This document shows, one piece after another, positions 1 through 5,261 of a DNA stretch of 5,535 nt. The position numbers and the translations under genes are program-made. Under the pieces are notes generated by a model. It made no database searches and was not told where the DNA came from. It worked only from the letters and a program-made list of their open reading frames with translations. The first letter of the stretch is position 1. Each line of letters opens with the position of its first letter. Origin of the DNA: Clostridia bacterium (GTDB lineage: Bacteria > Bacillota > Peptococcia > DRI-13 > DTU073); contig DUTO01000242.1 in assembly GCA_012842035.1 (NCBI GenBank), positions 1 through 5,535 of the forward strand, given 5' to 3'.

Positions 1-205
1 ACTTGCCTTTAGCTAAAGGTGTTAAAACGGAAAGCATCAAAAAAAGCAAGCCTATTTCTAACCCACGACGTTCAATCAAGGGGAAATAATGGGTCAAATG
101 AGATAATTTGATCACCATCAAAATACACGCTGAAGTAGCTATCAGCGGGGCTTTGCCTATTATTCCAATAATAATTAAAATGATTAGCGCCGTTTCGCCC
201 CACAT
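1..205 (-). CDS. UPF0756 (DUF441, YtwI-like) membrane protein, N-terminal 68 residues
   Basis: This reading frame stays open from an ATG at 205 to the window's left edge, so only the first 68 codons are visible. The start is set by GGAGGT seven bases upstream. The translation begins MWGETALIILIIIGIIGKAP. A long hydrophobic stretch (about residues 6-32) is followed by a short polar segment around residues 33-50 (IKLSHLTHYFPLIERRGLEIG), then a second hydrophobic run ending in LTPLAKGK. This pattern matches the UPF0756 family as I remember it: a polytopic protein of about 150 residues with a first helix ending in LIKL, a central 'FP.(I/L)..(R/K)G...G' segment and 'P.A.G' closing helix 2. The family has no established function. 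The gene is divergent from the YqhV-like gene. Family assignment is from recall of YtwI-type proteins and is fairly confident; the gene's end is outside the window. Confidence 0.78.
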   Translation of the reverse strand, partial: MWGETALIILIIIGIIGKAPLIATSACILMVIKLSHLTHYFPLIERRGLEIGLLFLMLSVLTPLAKGK

Positions 206-233
206 CCTCAAGACCTCCAAAAAAACATCTAAT

Positions 234-288
234 AAAAATCTATGCGGAAAATCACAGTCTTAAAACTTTTTCCCTAGCATAGATTTTT
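234..288. repeat. 12-bp perfect inverted repeat in the divergent intergenic region
   Basis: Bases 234-245 (AAAAATCTATGC) and 277-288 (GCATAGATTTTT) are perfect reverse complements. A second stem of six pairs (246-251 with 268-273) is possible inside them, with a three-base bulge (274-276). The repeat sits between the divergent UPF0756 and YqhV-like genes. The right arm ends only a few bases before the plus-strand Shine-Dalgarno sequence (293-298). Both genes are therefore preceded by the same outward-facing GCATAGATTTTT. It could be an operator, a symmetric promoter element, or a leader hairpin or attenuator. The sequence alone does not decide between these. Confidence 0.7.
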
Positions 289-304
289 TCTAGAGGTGAA
301 AATT

Positions 305-577
305 ATGCCCAAAGTTTGGTCTATTGCTTTATGTATGGGACTGCTAAGGCTCTTCTCCGGTTTTATTGAAATAACGGCAGGAATAATGATGATTTATTTT
401 CATAATATTGAAACTGCTTTAAAAATTAATGCTCTCCTCGCTTTAATTGGACCTCTAATGATGATTATCGTAACCTCGCTTGGTTTAATAGGAATTGCCG
501 GAAATGTCTCTTTAGAAAAAATGCTCCTTATTTTATGTGGTGTTGTTTTAATTTTTTTCGCAATTAATAAACTGTGA
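305..577 (+). CDS. yqhV: YqhV-like (DUF2619) small membrane protein
   Basis: This is a 90-residue, very hydrophobic protein with three predicted membrane segments at about residues 5-31, 41-66 and 70-87. The ATG at 305 is preferred over an in-frame GTG at 296 because that GTG lies inside the ribosome binding site (AGAGGTG, 292-298), which is well spaced for 305. Seen in the sequence are 'GLLRLFSGFIEITAGIMM', 'ETALKINALLALIGP' and a closing 'ILCGVVLIFFAINK'. These fit the DUF2619/YqhV family as I recall it: small proteins with an LR..SG.IE.TA first helix and a N..LA..GP second helix. YqhV is encoded next to the spoIIIA operon in Bacillus, but its function is unknown. Here it is followed after 68 bases by a DUF1657 gene, which also points to sporulation. 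No convincing promoter was found for it. The family call is likely; any role in spores is inference. Confidence 0.75.
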   Translation: MPKVWSIALCMGLLRLFSGFIEITAGIMMIYFHNIETALKINALLALIGPLMMIIVTSLGLIGIAGNVSLEKMLLILCGVVLIFFAINKL

Positions 578-604
578 ATAATATTTCTCTTCCTACACAC
601 AATA
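576..604 (+). promoter_or_regulatory. Candidate sigma-G (forespore) promoter for the DUF1657 gene
   Basis: A -35-like GAATA (576-580) is separated by 17 bases from a -10-like CACAATA (598-604). The Bacillus sigma-G consensus is about GHATR, 17-18 bases, CATXHTA. The -35 matches completely and the -10 matches at all specified positions but one. A start near 611 would leave a leader of about 35 bases containing the strong ribosome binding site at 633-641. The -35 overlaps the stop codon of the YqhV-like gene. It is a pattern match only, but forespore expression would suit a DUF1657 gene. Confidence 0.5.
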
Positions 605-632
605 AAACACGGCTAGATGAAAATCAGAAAAC

Positions 633-641
633 AAGGAGGTG
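633..641 (+). promoter_or_regulatory. Ribosome binding site fixing the DUF1657 start at 646
   Basis: AAGGAGGTG is a near-perfect Shine-Dalgarno sequence directly before the ATG at 646. It rules out the longer frame opening at an upstream codon at 574, which would place this site inside the gene and add 24 residues that are unlike the family. Confidence 0.85.
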
Positions 642-645
642 CAAA

Positions 646-918
646 ATGACAGTAGGTACTCAAATGCATCAGACTCTAGCTTCTCTAGAATCTGCTTGTG
701 CTAATTTAAAAACTTTTGCTTTAGAAACTGAAGATAAAACCGCTAAAAAAATGTTTGCCGAGTATTCTCAACAACTCGATTCCATTTGCCAAGGTGTGAA
801 AGCCAGATGTAATTATATTGAGCAACAAGAACCCCAATATAAAGTTTTCGATAACGCTATTCAACAAGGCGTCCAACACGAAAATCAACAGGAAAAAATG
901 AACACTACTGAATATTAA
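646..918 (+). CDS. DUF1657 family protein
   Basis: This is a 90-residue soluble protein, predicted mostly helical. It opens MTVGTQMHQTLASLESACAN and continues with 'LKTFALETEDKTAKKMF', 'QQLDSI' and 'YIEQQEPQYK'. This is the typical DUF1657 pattern (MTV..Q..QTLASL..A.A.L..FAL.T.....K..F....QQL..I.......IE..EPQYK). Family members are usually about 68 residues and end near EPQYK. This one carries an extra tail of about 24 residues, rich in Gln, Asn and Glu. Three cysteines (18, 48, 55) are present. DUF1657 genes are characteristic of endospore formers, and in several Bacillus and clostridial genomes they sit beside spoVA-type and YetF (DUF421) genes. The biochemical role is unknown. It has a likely forespore promoter upstream and a strong terminator 12 bases after the stop codon. 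Confidence 0.88.
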   Translation: MTVGTQMHQTLASLESACANLKTFALETEDKTAKKMFAEYSQQLDSICQGVKARCNYIEQQEPQYKVFDNAIQQGVQHENQQEKMNTTEY

Positions 919-930
919 ATAAAACACTAA

Positions 931-973
931 GGGATAATCTTCAAACTAAAGTTTAAAGATTATCCCTTTTTTT
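931..973 (+). terminator. Intrinsic terminator between convergent genes, probably bidirectional
   Basis: GGGATAATCTT (931-941) pairs with AAGATTATCCC (956-966). After one mismatch, four more pairs (943-946 with 951-954) close on a TAAA loop. Seven T follow at 967-973, a classic plus-strand terminator for the DUF1657 gene. Read on the minus strand, the same hairpin is followed by a looser T-rich stretch (about 914-930), so it may also end the convergent gene. That gene's stop codon (960-962) lies inside one arm. Confidence 0.88.
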
Positions 974-1901
974 CCGCAACCGAAAAATTCTTTAACACAG
1001 TTACTAAAGCAAATCCTAACAATAGTAATCCGGCAATTATATTTAAATAAACAACACCTAAACGTAACCGAACCATCAAAAAAAGCAAGCAACTATACAA
1101 AAAATAACCGGTAACCCGCTTTTTTTGCAAGGCCTCTTTTTTGATGTTCAATAACTTTTCCTGAGGTTTGAATTTTTCAGAATCAATAACTTCCTTTATT
1201 TCTGAAACAGAAGGGAAAAGAAGAGTATGTTTTAATAAACACCGTAACTCTTCACCATTATATAATTTTAAATTAACCTCAAAAGGCAGCAAGGAAATAA
1301 ATTTCTCCTGTTCAAAGTCAAATTCTCCGGGCGTAAGAATGTTTACTTGAGATATGCCTTGTTGAAAACATGTTTGCACTACTGCTAAAACTTCCCGTGT
1401 AGTAACAACTTCTTCCCCATAAACATCAAGATAGACAAAAGCTAATTTTTCACCCCATAAGCTTCCTGTCAAAAAACCATCTTTCATTACTAGGTTTTTT
1501 ATTTTATACTGTTTATAAATTTCTGCCTGTACTATTTTTAAAAAAACATCGGGAGGTGTTTGGGCTAAACGTTTTTGAAATTCTTGTCTGGCTATCTTTT
1601 GAAAACAAGCCTTCTTTAATCTTAAGTCCTCGCTTTGTCTTTTAAAAAAACACCTTAAAACCAGCACAGTCAAAACAACAATTATTCCTCCCCCGACTAT
1701 CTTTAACGTAGGCGCAAACCAAAAAAGAAGTAATAAAATCACCAAAAAAATGAACAGATGACGTGATAAACGCGGGGCCCGTGCTTCCACTAAATTGTGA
1801 CGACGATAATAAGCCCTTAACAAACGTTTGTTTCGTTTTTTTTGCCACCTTCTTTTTATATTCTGCTTTATATTCTGACTCATACTTTGCCAGCTCTTCA
1901 T
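960..1901 (-). CDS. Four-helix membrane protein with a degenerate Mrr/restriction-endonuclease-like domain
   Basis: I do not recognise this 313-residue protein by name. The start is an ATG at 1901 behind a strong GGAGGAG. Residues 1-47 are extremely basic (many Lys/Arg pairs). Two hydrophobic helices follow at about 48-63 and 67-84, then a soluble middle at about 90-262, then two more helices at about 264-281 and 283-304. Residues 142-224 resemble the core of Mrr-type nuclease domains: a strand-rich 'LTGSLWGEKLAFVYLDVY', a helix 'REVLAVVQTCFQQGI', then 'VNILTPGEFDFEQEKF' and 'NLKLYNGEELRCLL'. Mrr proteins have similar '(V)REV...A', 'G.F...A..FA' and 'I.L.DGEEL..LL' elements. The Q-x-K/E-x-K signature expected on the central strand is replaced by YLD, so nuclease activity is doubtful. 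It lies downstream of the YfhP-like gene on the same strand (86-base gap). Gene reality is certain; the fold call is a motif-level inference. Confidence 0.85.
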   Translation of the reverse strand: MKSWQSMSQNIKQNIKRRWQKKRNKRLLRAYYRRHNLVEARAPRLSRHLFIFLVILLLLFWFAPTLKIVGGGIIVVLTVLVLRCFFKRQSEDLRLKKACFQKIARQEFQKRLAQTPPDVFLKIVQAEIYKQYKIKNLVMKDGFLTGSLWGEKLAFVYLDVYGEEVVTTREVLAVVQTCFQQGISQVNILTPGEFDFEQEKFISLLPFEVNLKLYNGEELRCLLKHTLLFPSVSEIKEVIDSEKFKPQEKLLNIKKEALQKKRVTGYFLYSCLLFLMVRLRLGVVYLNIIAGLLLLGFALVTVLKNFSVAEKKG

Positions 1902-1987
1902 AAAAAATACTCCTCCGCTTAAACTAACTCTTTAGAATCAGTCTAACCGGAAAACTACTTTTCCAACCCTTCTTAAAATTTAAAGTT

Positions 1988-2926
1988 TCACAAATAAATA
2001 CAATGTGACGAACTATAGGGCTGAAAAACCGCTTGTTCCACTTCACCTTTTTGATTTAAAACTAAGGTTCCATTGTGCAAAAATCTATCTTGCACACGAT
2101 ATCTCAGATCCATAAAATGACAGACGAGTTTATCTCCTTTTTTTTCAGAATGCATATGAAAAAAAGGTGTAAATTCACGAAAAACTTGTCCCAACACAGT
2201 CCCACTTAAAATACTTATTAATTCTTCACTTTCGTAATACAGTCGTTGAAATATTTTGTAACTACCTTTACCAAGATTAAGACTTCCCACAATATTCTTA
2301 TTCGCTTGTTCAATAATAAAGTCCCAAAATAACAAATTCATACTAGAAGGCAATACACTCACTTTCAACAGCGCTTTTTTCTTAAAAAATCTGGTCTCAA
2401 TAATATGTTTAGCCCACTGACGCAAACTCCAGCGCAGCAGAAAATAAAAACCAGATAACCATAAAAACAAGTAGTCATTAATCCCCTGACTATAACGCCA
2501 TAAGCTAAACAAACTAAAAAAAACCAAAACCGGATCAAAAAGAGGTAATAAATTAAGCGTGTATTTTTTAGTGTTTAAAGGCCAAAAAATTTTCACGCCA
2601 TAAGAATTTAATAAATCGAGACATAAATGTGATAAAAAACCTAATAAAACCCAAGGCAAAAGGGTGAAAAAATTATAGCTCGGATAAAAAAAACTTAAAA
2701 GTAATGCCCCGGCACTTGACACTACTATCGCACTAGGCAGAGAATGAGAAAAACCACGATGGTGTTTTAAATAAGCATAATCACCCCATAATTGAAACAA
2801 AATATCTACATCCGGCAAAAGACTTCCCGCTACTGAAGCCACCATTAAACCATTAGAAAAAGAGAGAGGTCCCCCCCCTTTTATCCCTAACGCCATTCCT
2901 ACTAAACCATGTGTAACCGGATCCAT
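1988..2926 (-). CDS. yfhP: YfhP-like membrane-bound metal-dependent hydrolase (PF04307 family)
   Basis: This is a 312-residue protein starting at the ATG at 2926, behind a closely spaced GAGGG. The conserved family N-terminus MDPVTHG supports this start. Putative metal ligands in family order are His6, Asp39 and Asp41 (LPDVD), His55/His56 and His61 (HHRGFSHS), His100 and Asp104 (GFLSHLCLDLLNSYG), and Asp131 (LPLFDP). About four or five hydrophobic segments lie between residues 20 and 170. The cytosolic C-terminal part (about 180-312) includes FMDLRYR at 271-277, which resembles FIDLRYR at the same place in Bacillus YfhP. PF04307 proteins are annotated as membrane-associated hydrolases (YdjM/YbcI in E. 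coli), but a substrate has not been established to my knowledge. Bacillus YfhP has been described as a regulator of neighbouring genes. The gene follows obg, with its own probable promoter. Confidence 0.85.
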   Translation of the reverse strand: MDPVTHGLVGMALGIKGGGPLSFSNGLMVASVAGSLLPDVDILFQLWGDYAYLKHHRGFSHSLPSAIVVSSAGALLLSFFYPSYNFFTLLPWVLLGFLSHLCLDLLNSYGVKIFWPLNTKKYTLNLLPLFDPVLVFFSLFSLWRYSQGINDYLFLWLSGFYFLLRWSLRQWAKHIIETRFFKKKALLKVSVLPSSMNLLFWDFIIEQANKNIVGSLNLGKGSYKIFQRLYYESEELISILSGTVLGQVFREFTPFFHMHSEKKGDKLVCHFMDLRYRVQDRFLHNGTLVLNQKGEVEQAVFQPYSSSHCIYL

Positions 2927-2949
2927 AATCCCTCAAACCCCCACTCTAA

Positions 2950-2995
2950 ATAATAAAGCCCGGAGGCAACTTAAGTTGTTTCCGGACTTTATTAT
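2950..2995 (-). terminator. Probable terminator of the obg transcription unit
   Basis: A long imperfect hairpin has arms 2950-2970 and 2975-2995 around a TTAA loop. Seen on the minus strand, one G-U wobble and two A-C mismatches interrupt about 18 other pairs. It begins about 40 bases after the obg stop codon. On the minus strand the stem runs into CTTTATTATTT, a moderate U-rich tract, so termination may be incomplete. The other strand also folds, but there is no plus-strand gene upstream to terminate. Confidence 0.65.
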
Positions 2996-3019
2996 AGCAT
3001 GACCCAAGAGCTCCATTAA
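2991..3019 (-). promoter_or_regulatory. Extended -10 sigma-A promoter for the YfhP-like gene
   Basis: The minus strand reads TGCTATAAT (2999-2991), a perfect TATAAT with the TGn extension. A weak -35, TTAATG (3019-3014, three of six consensus bases), lies 17 bases upstream, which is typical for extended -10 promoters. The expected start is near 2984, about 58 bases before the YfhP-like ATG. The -10 overlaps the outer arm of the obg terminator, so transcripts begun here would contain only the inner part of that hairpin. Confidence 0.6.
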
Positions 3020-3035
3020 CAGGTACCTTTTTCCA

Positions 3036-4307
3036 CTAATCTAAAAAATCAAATTCCCAACCAGATATGCTTACGGTATCTCCATCTTGAGCTCCTTTTT
3101 CTCGTAAAGTATCTTCTACCCCCATTTGACGCAAAATTAAAAGAAAACGCTCCATATTATCTTCATAATTAAGATCCATTTTACGCAATAAACGCTCAAT
3201 TTCCGGTCCATAAACTTCCCATATCCCCTCTTGCAGTTCTACCTGATAAGGCTCCTCTTTTTCCACTTTAACTAGACGAAACTCTTCTGTGGAAACTTCA
3301 AGAGGTGTTATCGGCAGGGTAGCTAATAATTCTCCTGTCCGAAACATTAACTCTTTTAGCCCTTCCCCCGTAACTGCTGAAACAGGATAAATTTCATATT
3401 TTGTGCCTAGCTCTTTTTTTAATCTAACTAAATTTTCCTCGGCCCCGGATAAATCCATTTTATTAGCTACAATTATTTGGGGTCTATTTTTTAAATAAGG
3501 ATTGTATTTTTCTAATTCCTTATTAATCACAGTAAAGTCTTGGCAAGGATCCCGTCCTTCAGAACCGGCTATGTCCAAAACATGCAGCAAAAGTCGGGTT
3601 CGTTCAACATGACGCAAAAAACGATGACCTAATCCTACCCCTTCGCTAGCTCCCTCTATGAGTCCGGGAATATCTACTAAAACAAAACTTTTCTCAGGGC
3701 CTAAACTAACTACACCTAAATGAGGATGAAGTGTCGTAAAATGATAGTTCGCAATTTTAGGCTTAGCCGCAGATACATGGGCAATAATTGTCGACTTGCC
3801 GACATTAGGGAAACCAATCAAACCAACATCAGCTAACAGCTTCAATTCCAGCTCTATCCACTTCTCTTCTCCTAAGTCCCCATTTTCCGCAATTCTCGGT
3901 GCTCGATTTACAGAAGAAACAAAACGAGCATTACCTTTTCCGCCTCGTCCACCTCGGGCCACAATAAATTGTTGACCAGCACTTGCTAAATCGGCAATAA
4001 CTTCCTTCGTCCCGGCTAATCTAACTACTGTCCCTACCGGAACCTTAACAAGCAAATCACTGCCATTAGCTCCGTGCATGTTTTTCGCTTTACCATTTTC
4101 CCCTCGCTCTGCTTTAAAATGTCTCTGAAAGTGAAAATCAGCTAAAGTATGTAACCCCTCCGCCACCTGTAAAATTACACTACCACCTTGACCACCATCT
4201 CCACCAGAAGGACCTCCTTCCGGAACATATTTTTCACGGCGGAAAGAAACCATCCCCTTACCGCCATCGCCACCCTTTACATAGATTTTTGTATAGTCAT
4301 AAAACAT
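3036..4307 (-). CDS. obg: GTPase Obg (CgtA), ribosome assembly and stress GTPase
   Basis: The protein has 423 residues, against 428 in Bacillus, and is complete. The glycine-rich Obg fold spans residues 1-158 (KGGDGGKGMVSFRREKYVP near the start, GGRGGKGN at 119-126). The GTPase domain spans about 159-330, with G1 GFPNVGKST (165-173), switch I threonines in NYHFTT (187-192), G3 DIPGLIEGA (212-220), G4 NKMD (282-285) and G5 SAV (310-312). The C-terminal OCT domain occupies about 340-423. Obg binds GTP/GDP, associates with the 50S subunit, and in Bacillus is essential and needed for sporulation and general stress signalling. The ATG at 4307 matches the family N-terminus. The likely ribosome binding site is a weak GGTGA eight bases upstream, while a GAGG lies too far away. 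The gene follows the Spo0B-like gene by 22 bases, as in Bacillus (spo0B-obg), so the two are probably cotranscribed and perhaps coupled. Confidence 0.98.
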   Translation of the reverse strand: MFYDYTKIYVKGGDGGKGMVSFRREKYVPEGGPSGGDGGQGGSVILQVAEGLHTLADFHFQRHFKAERGENGKAKNMHGANGSDLLVKVPVGTVVRLAGTKEVIADLASAGQQFIVARGGRGGKGNARFVSSVNRAPRIAENGDLGEEKWIELELKLLADVGLIGFPNVGKSTIIAHVSAAKPKIANYHFTTLHPHLGVVSLGPEKSFVLVDIPGLIEGASEGVGLGHRFLRHVERTRLLLHVLDIAGSEGRDPCQDFTVINKELEKYNPYLKNRPQIIVANKMDLSGAEENLVRLKKELGTKYEIYPVSAVTGEGLKELMFRTGELLATLPITPLEVSTEEFRLVKVEKEEPYQVELQEGIWEVYGPEIERLLRKMDLNYEDNMERFLLILRQMGVEDTLREKGAQDGDTVSISGWEFDFLD

Positions 4308-4329
4308 AAATTAATTCACCAAACCTCAC

Positions 4330-4884
4330 TCAAATGTTTTTATCCGGTTTAATTGTTACAACTAGTTTTTCCGAACTTACTTTTTCATAAACTACAACTA
4401 GTGACTGAGAAGTTACCTTTTCCTCCTGTAAGTGATTAAGGTCTTCTTCACGCCCTATAAAAACCAAACTAAAATCAGCGACATTTTCTAAAAAACCCAA
4501 TCTACACTTTAAATCATTAGCACTCAGCCTCTCCTGAACAGAAGACAATAATTCCCTTAACAATTTTGTTAATTCCAGATCAACATCTTGCCATTCTTGC
4601 CAATTACCCTCGAAAATGAATGCAAAAACAGCACCAGAATTCTCAATTTGAGTCATGAACCAAAGCAAAAAACTTTGTAATAAAGGAAGAGGAATTTTAC
4701 TAAATTGCCCGTAACTTTTTACGCTTTCTACTGCTTTTAATGAATATTCTTTAGCCTTTTCCAAATTTCCTAATTGTAAATAACCATAAATGACTTGCAG
4801 ATGATTCATAAAATCATGTCGCTGAATTTTATGCACCATCAACATTTTTTTTAATAAATCTTGTTCCAAATTCCTCACCCCCAT
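4330..4884 (-). CDS. Spo0B-like histidine phosphotransferase-type protein
   Basis: This is a 184-residue protein if it starts at the ATG at 4884. Near the N-terminus, 'VHKIQRHDFMNHLQVIYGYLQLGNLEKAKEY' (residues 17-47) is the helical H-box of the Spo0B/sensor-kinase alpha-helical family. His23 in RHDFMNH is the expected phosphorylated residue, equivalent to the active His of Spo0B. The rest (about 65-184) resembles a shrunken kinase-like C-terminal domain without the ATP-binding DxGxG or N-box motifs, as in true Spo0B. Spo0B dimers pass phosphate from Spo0F to Spo0A at sporulation onset. The position directly before obg is the Bacillus arrangement. The start is uncertain: an in-frame TTG at 4896 adds four residues, and neither it nor 4884 has a Shine-Dalgarno sequence; GGGGGTGAGG lies just inside the gene. 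It could instead act as a partner for another response regulator. Confidence 0.85.
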   Translation of the reverse strand: MGVRNLEQDLLKKMLMVHKIQRHDFMNHLQVIYGYLQLGNLEKAKEYSLKAVESVKSYGQFSKIPLPLLQSFLLWFMTQIENSGAVFAFIFEGNWQEWQDVDLELTKLLRELLSSVQERLSANDLKCRLGFLENVADFSLVFIGREEDLNHLQEEKVTSQSLVVVYEKVSSEKLVVTIKPDKNI

Positions 4885-4932
4885 GAAAAAAAACAAAGAA
4901 ATTCACAAAAATTCACACAAAAGATAACAAAG

Positions 4933-4961
4933 AAAAATCCCGGAAGCTTTGCCCGGGACTT
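4933..4961 (-). terminator. Intrinsic terminator or attenuator after rpmA
   Basis: On the minus strand AAGTCCCGG (4961-4953) pairs with CCGGGATTT (4943-4935), with one G-U pair, around a nine-base loop. The T-rich tail TTTTTCTTT starts within the 3' arm. It starts nine bases after the rpmA stop codon. The short six-pair GC core suggests partial termination, which would lower expression of the Spo0B-like gene and obg relative to the ribosomal protein genes. Confidence 0.75.
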
Positions 4962-4970
4962 GAATAGCTT

Positions 4971-5261
4971 TTACACAACTGCTGCAGAATAAACACTAAC
5001 TTGTTTTTTGTCTTTACTTTTTCTTTCGAACTTTACATATCCATCAACAAGGGCAAACAAAGTATCATCTTTTCCTAAACCAACATTATTACCCGGATGA
5101 ATTTTTGTCCCTCTTTGTCTGACCAATATACTTCCGGCACTTACCAATTGACCATCGGATCGTTTTAAACCAAGACGTTTTGCCTGACTATCCCGTCCAT
5201 TTCGAGAACTACCCATCCCTTTTTTCTGGGCAAATAATTGCAAATTCATTTTAAACAGCAT
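4971..5261 (-). CDS. rpmA: 50S ribosomal protein L27, with Prp-cleavable N-terminal extension
   Basis: The protein has 96 residues and is complete. It begins MLFKMNLQLFAQKKGMGSS. The family core follows: NGRDSQAKRLGLKRSDGQ, GSILVRQRGTKIHPG, NNVG.GKDDTLFA, GYVKFERK and a VSVY C-terminus. L27 reaches toward the peptidyl-transferase centre of the 50S subunit with its N-terminal tail. In Firmicutes the first residues are an extension removed by Prp, cutting between F and A of the L-x-x-F-A motif, which is LQLF/AQKKG here (after residue 10). The ATG at 5261 is chosen because it lies eight bases after GGAGG. An in-frame GTG at 5270 sits inside that site. The gene overlaps prp by 16 bases, consistent with translational coupling of the protease to its substrate. 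rplU would be expected just upstream of prp, outside the window. Confidence 0.98.
   Translation of the reverse strand: MLFKMNLQLFAQKKGMGSSRNGRDSQAKRLGLKRSDGQLVSAGSILVRQRGTKIHPGNNVGLGKDDTLFALVDGYVKFERKSKDKKQVSVYSAAVV

Noticed and set aside
400..600. Open frame of 66 codons on the minus strand
   Set aside because: It lies antisense over most of the YqhV-like gene, has no ribosome binding site and resembles no family.
574..645. Upstream extension of the DUF1657 frame
   Set aside because: The strong Shine-Dalgarno sequence at 633-641 and the family N-terminus MTV..Q both fix the start at 646.
721..927. Open frame of 68 codons on the minus strand
   Set aside because: It is antisense to the DUF1657 gene, crosses its terminator region and has no support.
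1168..1350. Open frame of 60 codons on the plus strand
   Set aside because: It is inside and antisense to the 313-residue membrane protein gene, with no ribosome binding site and low-complexity composition.
1642..1848. Open frame of 68 codons on the minus strand
   Set aside because: It is an alternative frame within the 313-residue membrane protein gene.
1949..1964. Small hairpin GGAAAA-CTAC-TTTTCC after the YfhP-like gene
   Set aside because: The stem is short and AT-rich with no T tract after it, so it does not qualify as a terminator; no firm promoter was seen in this 86-base gap either.
4885..4896. TTG start at 4896 for the Spo0B-like gene
   Set aside because: It adds only MFFF, has no ribosome binding site, and comes from a poly-T run; the ATG at 4884 is the more likely start.
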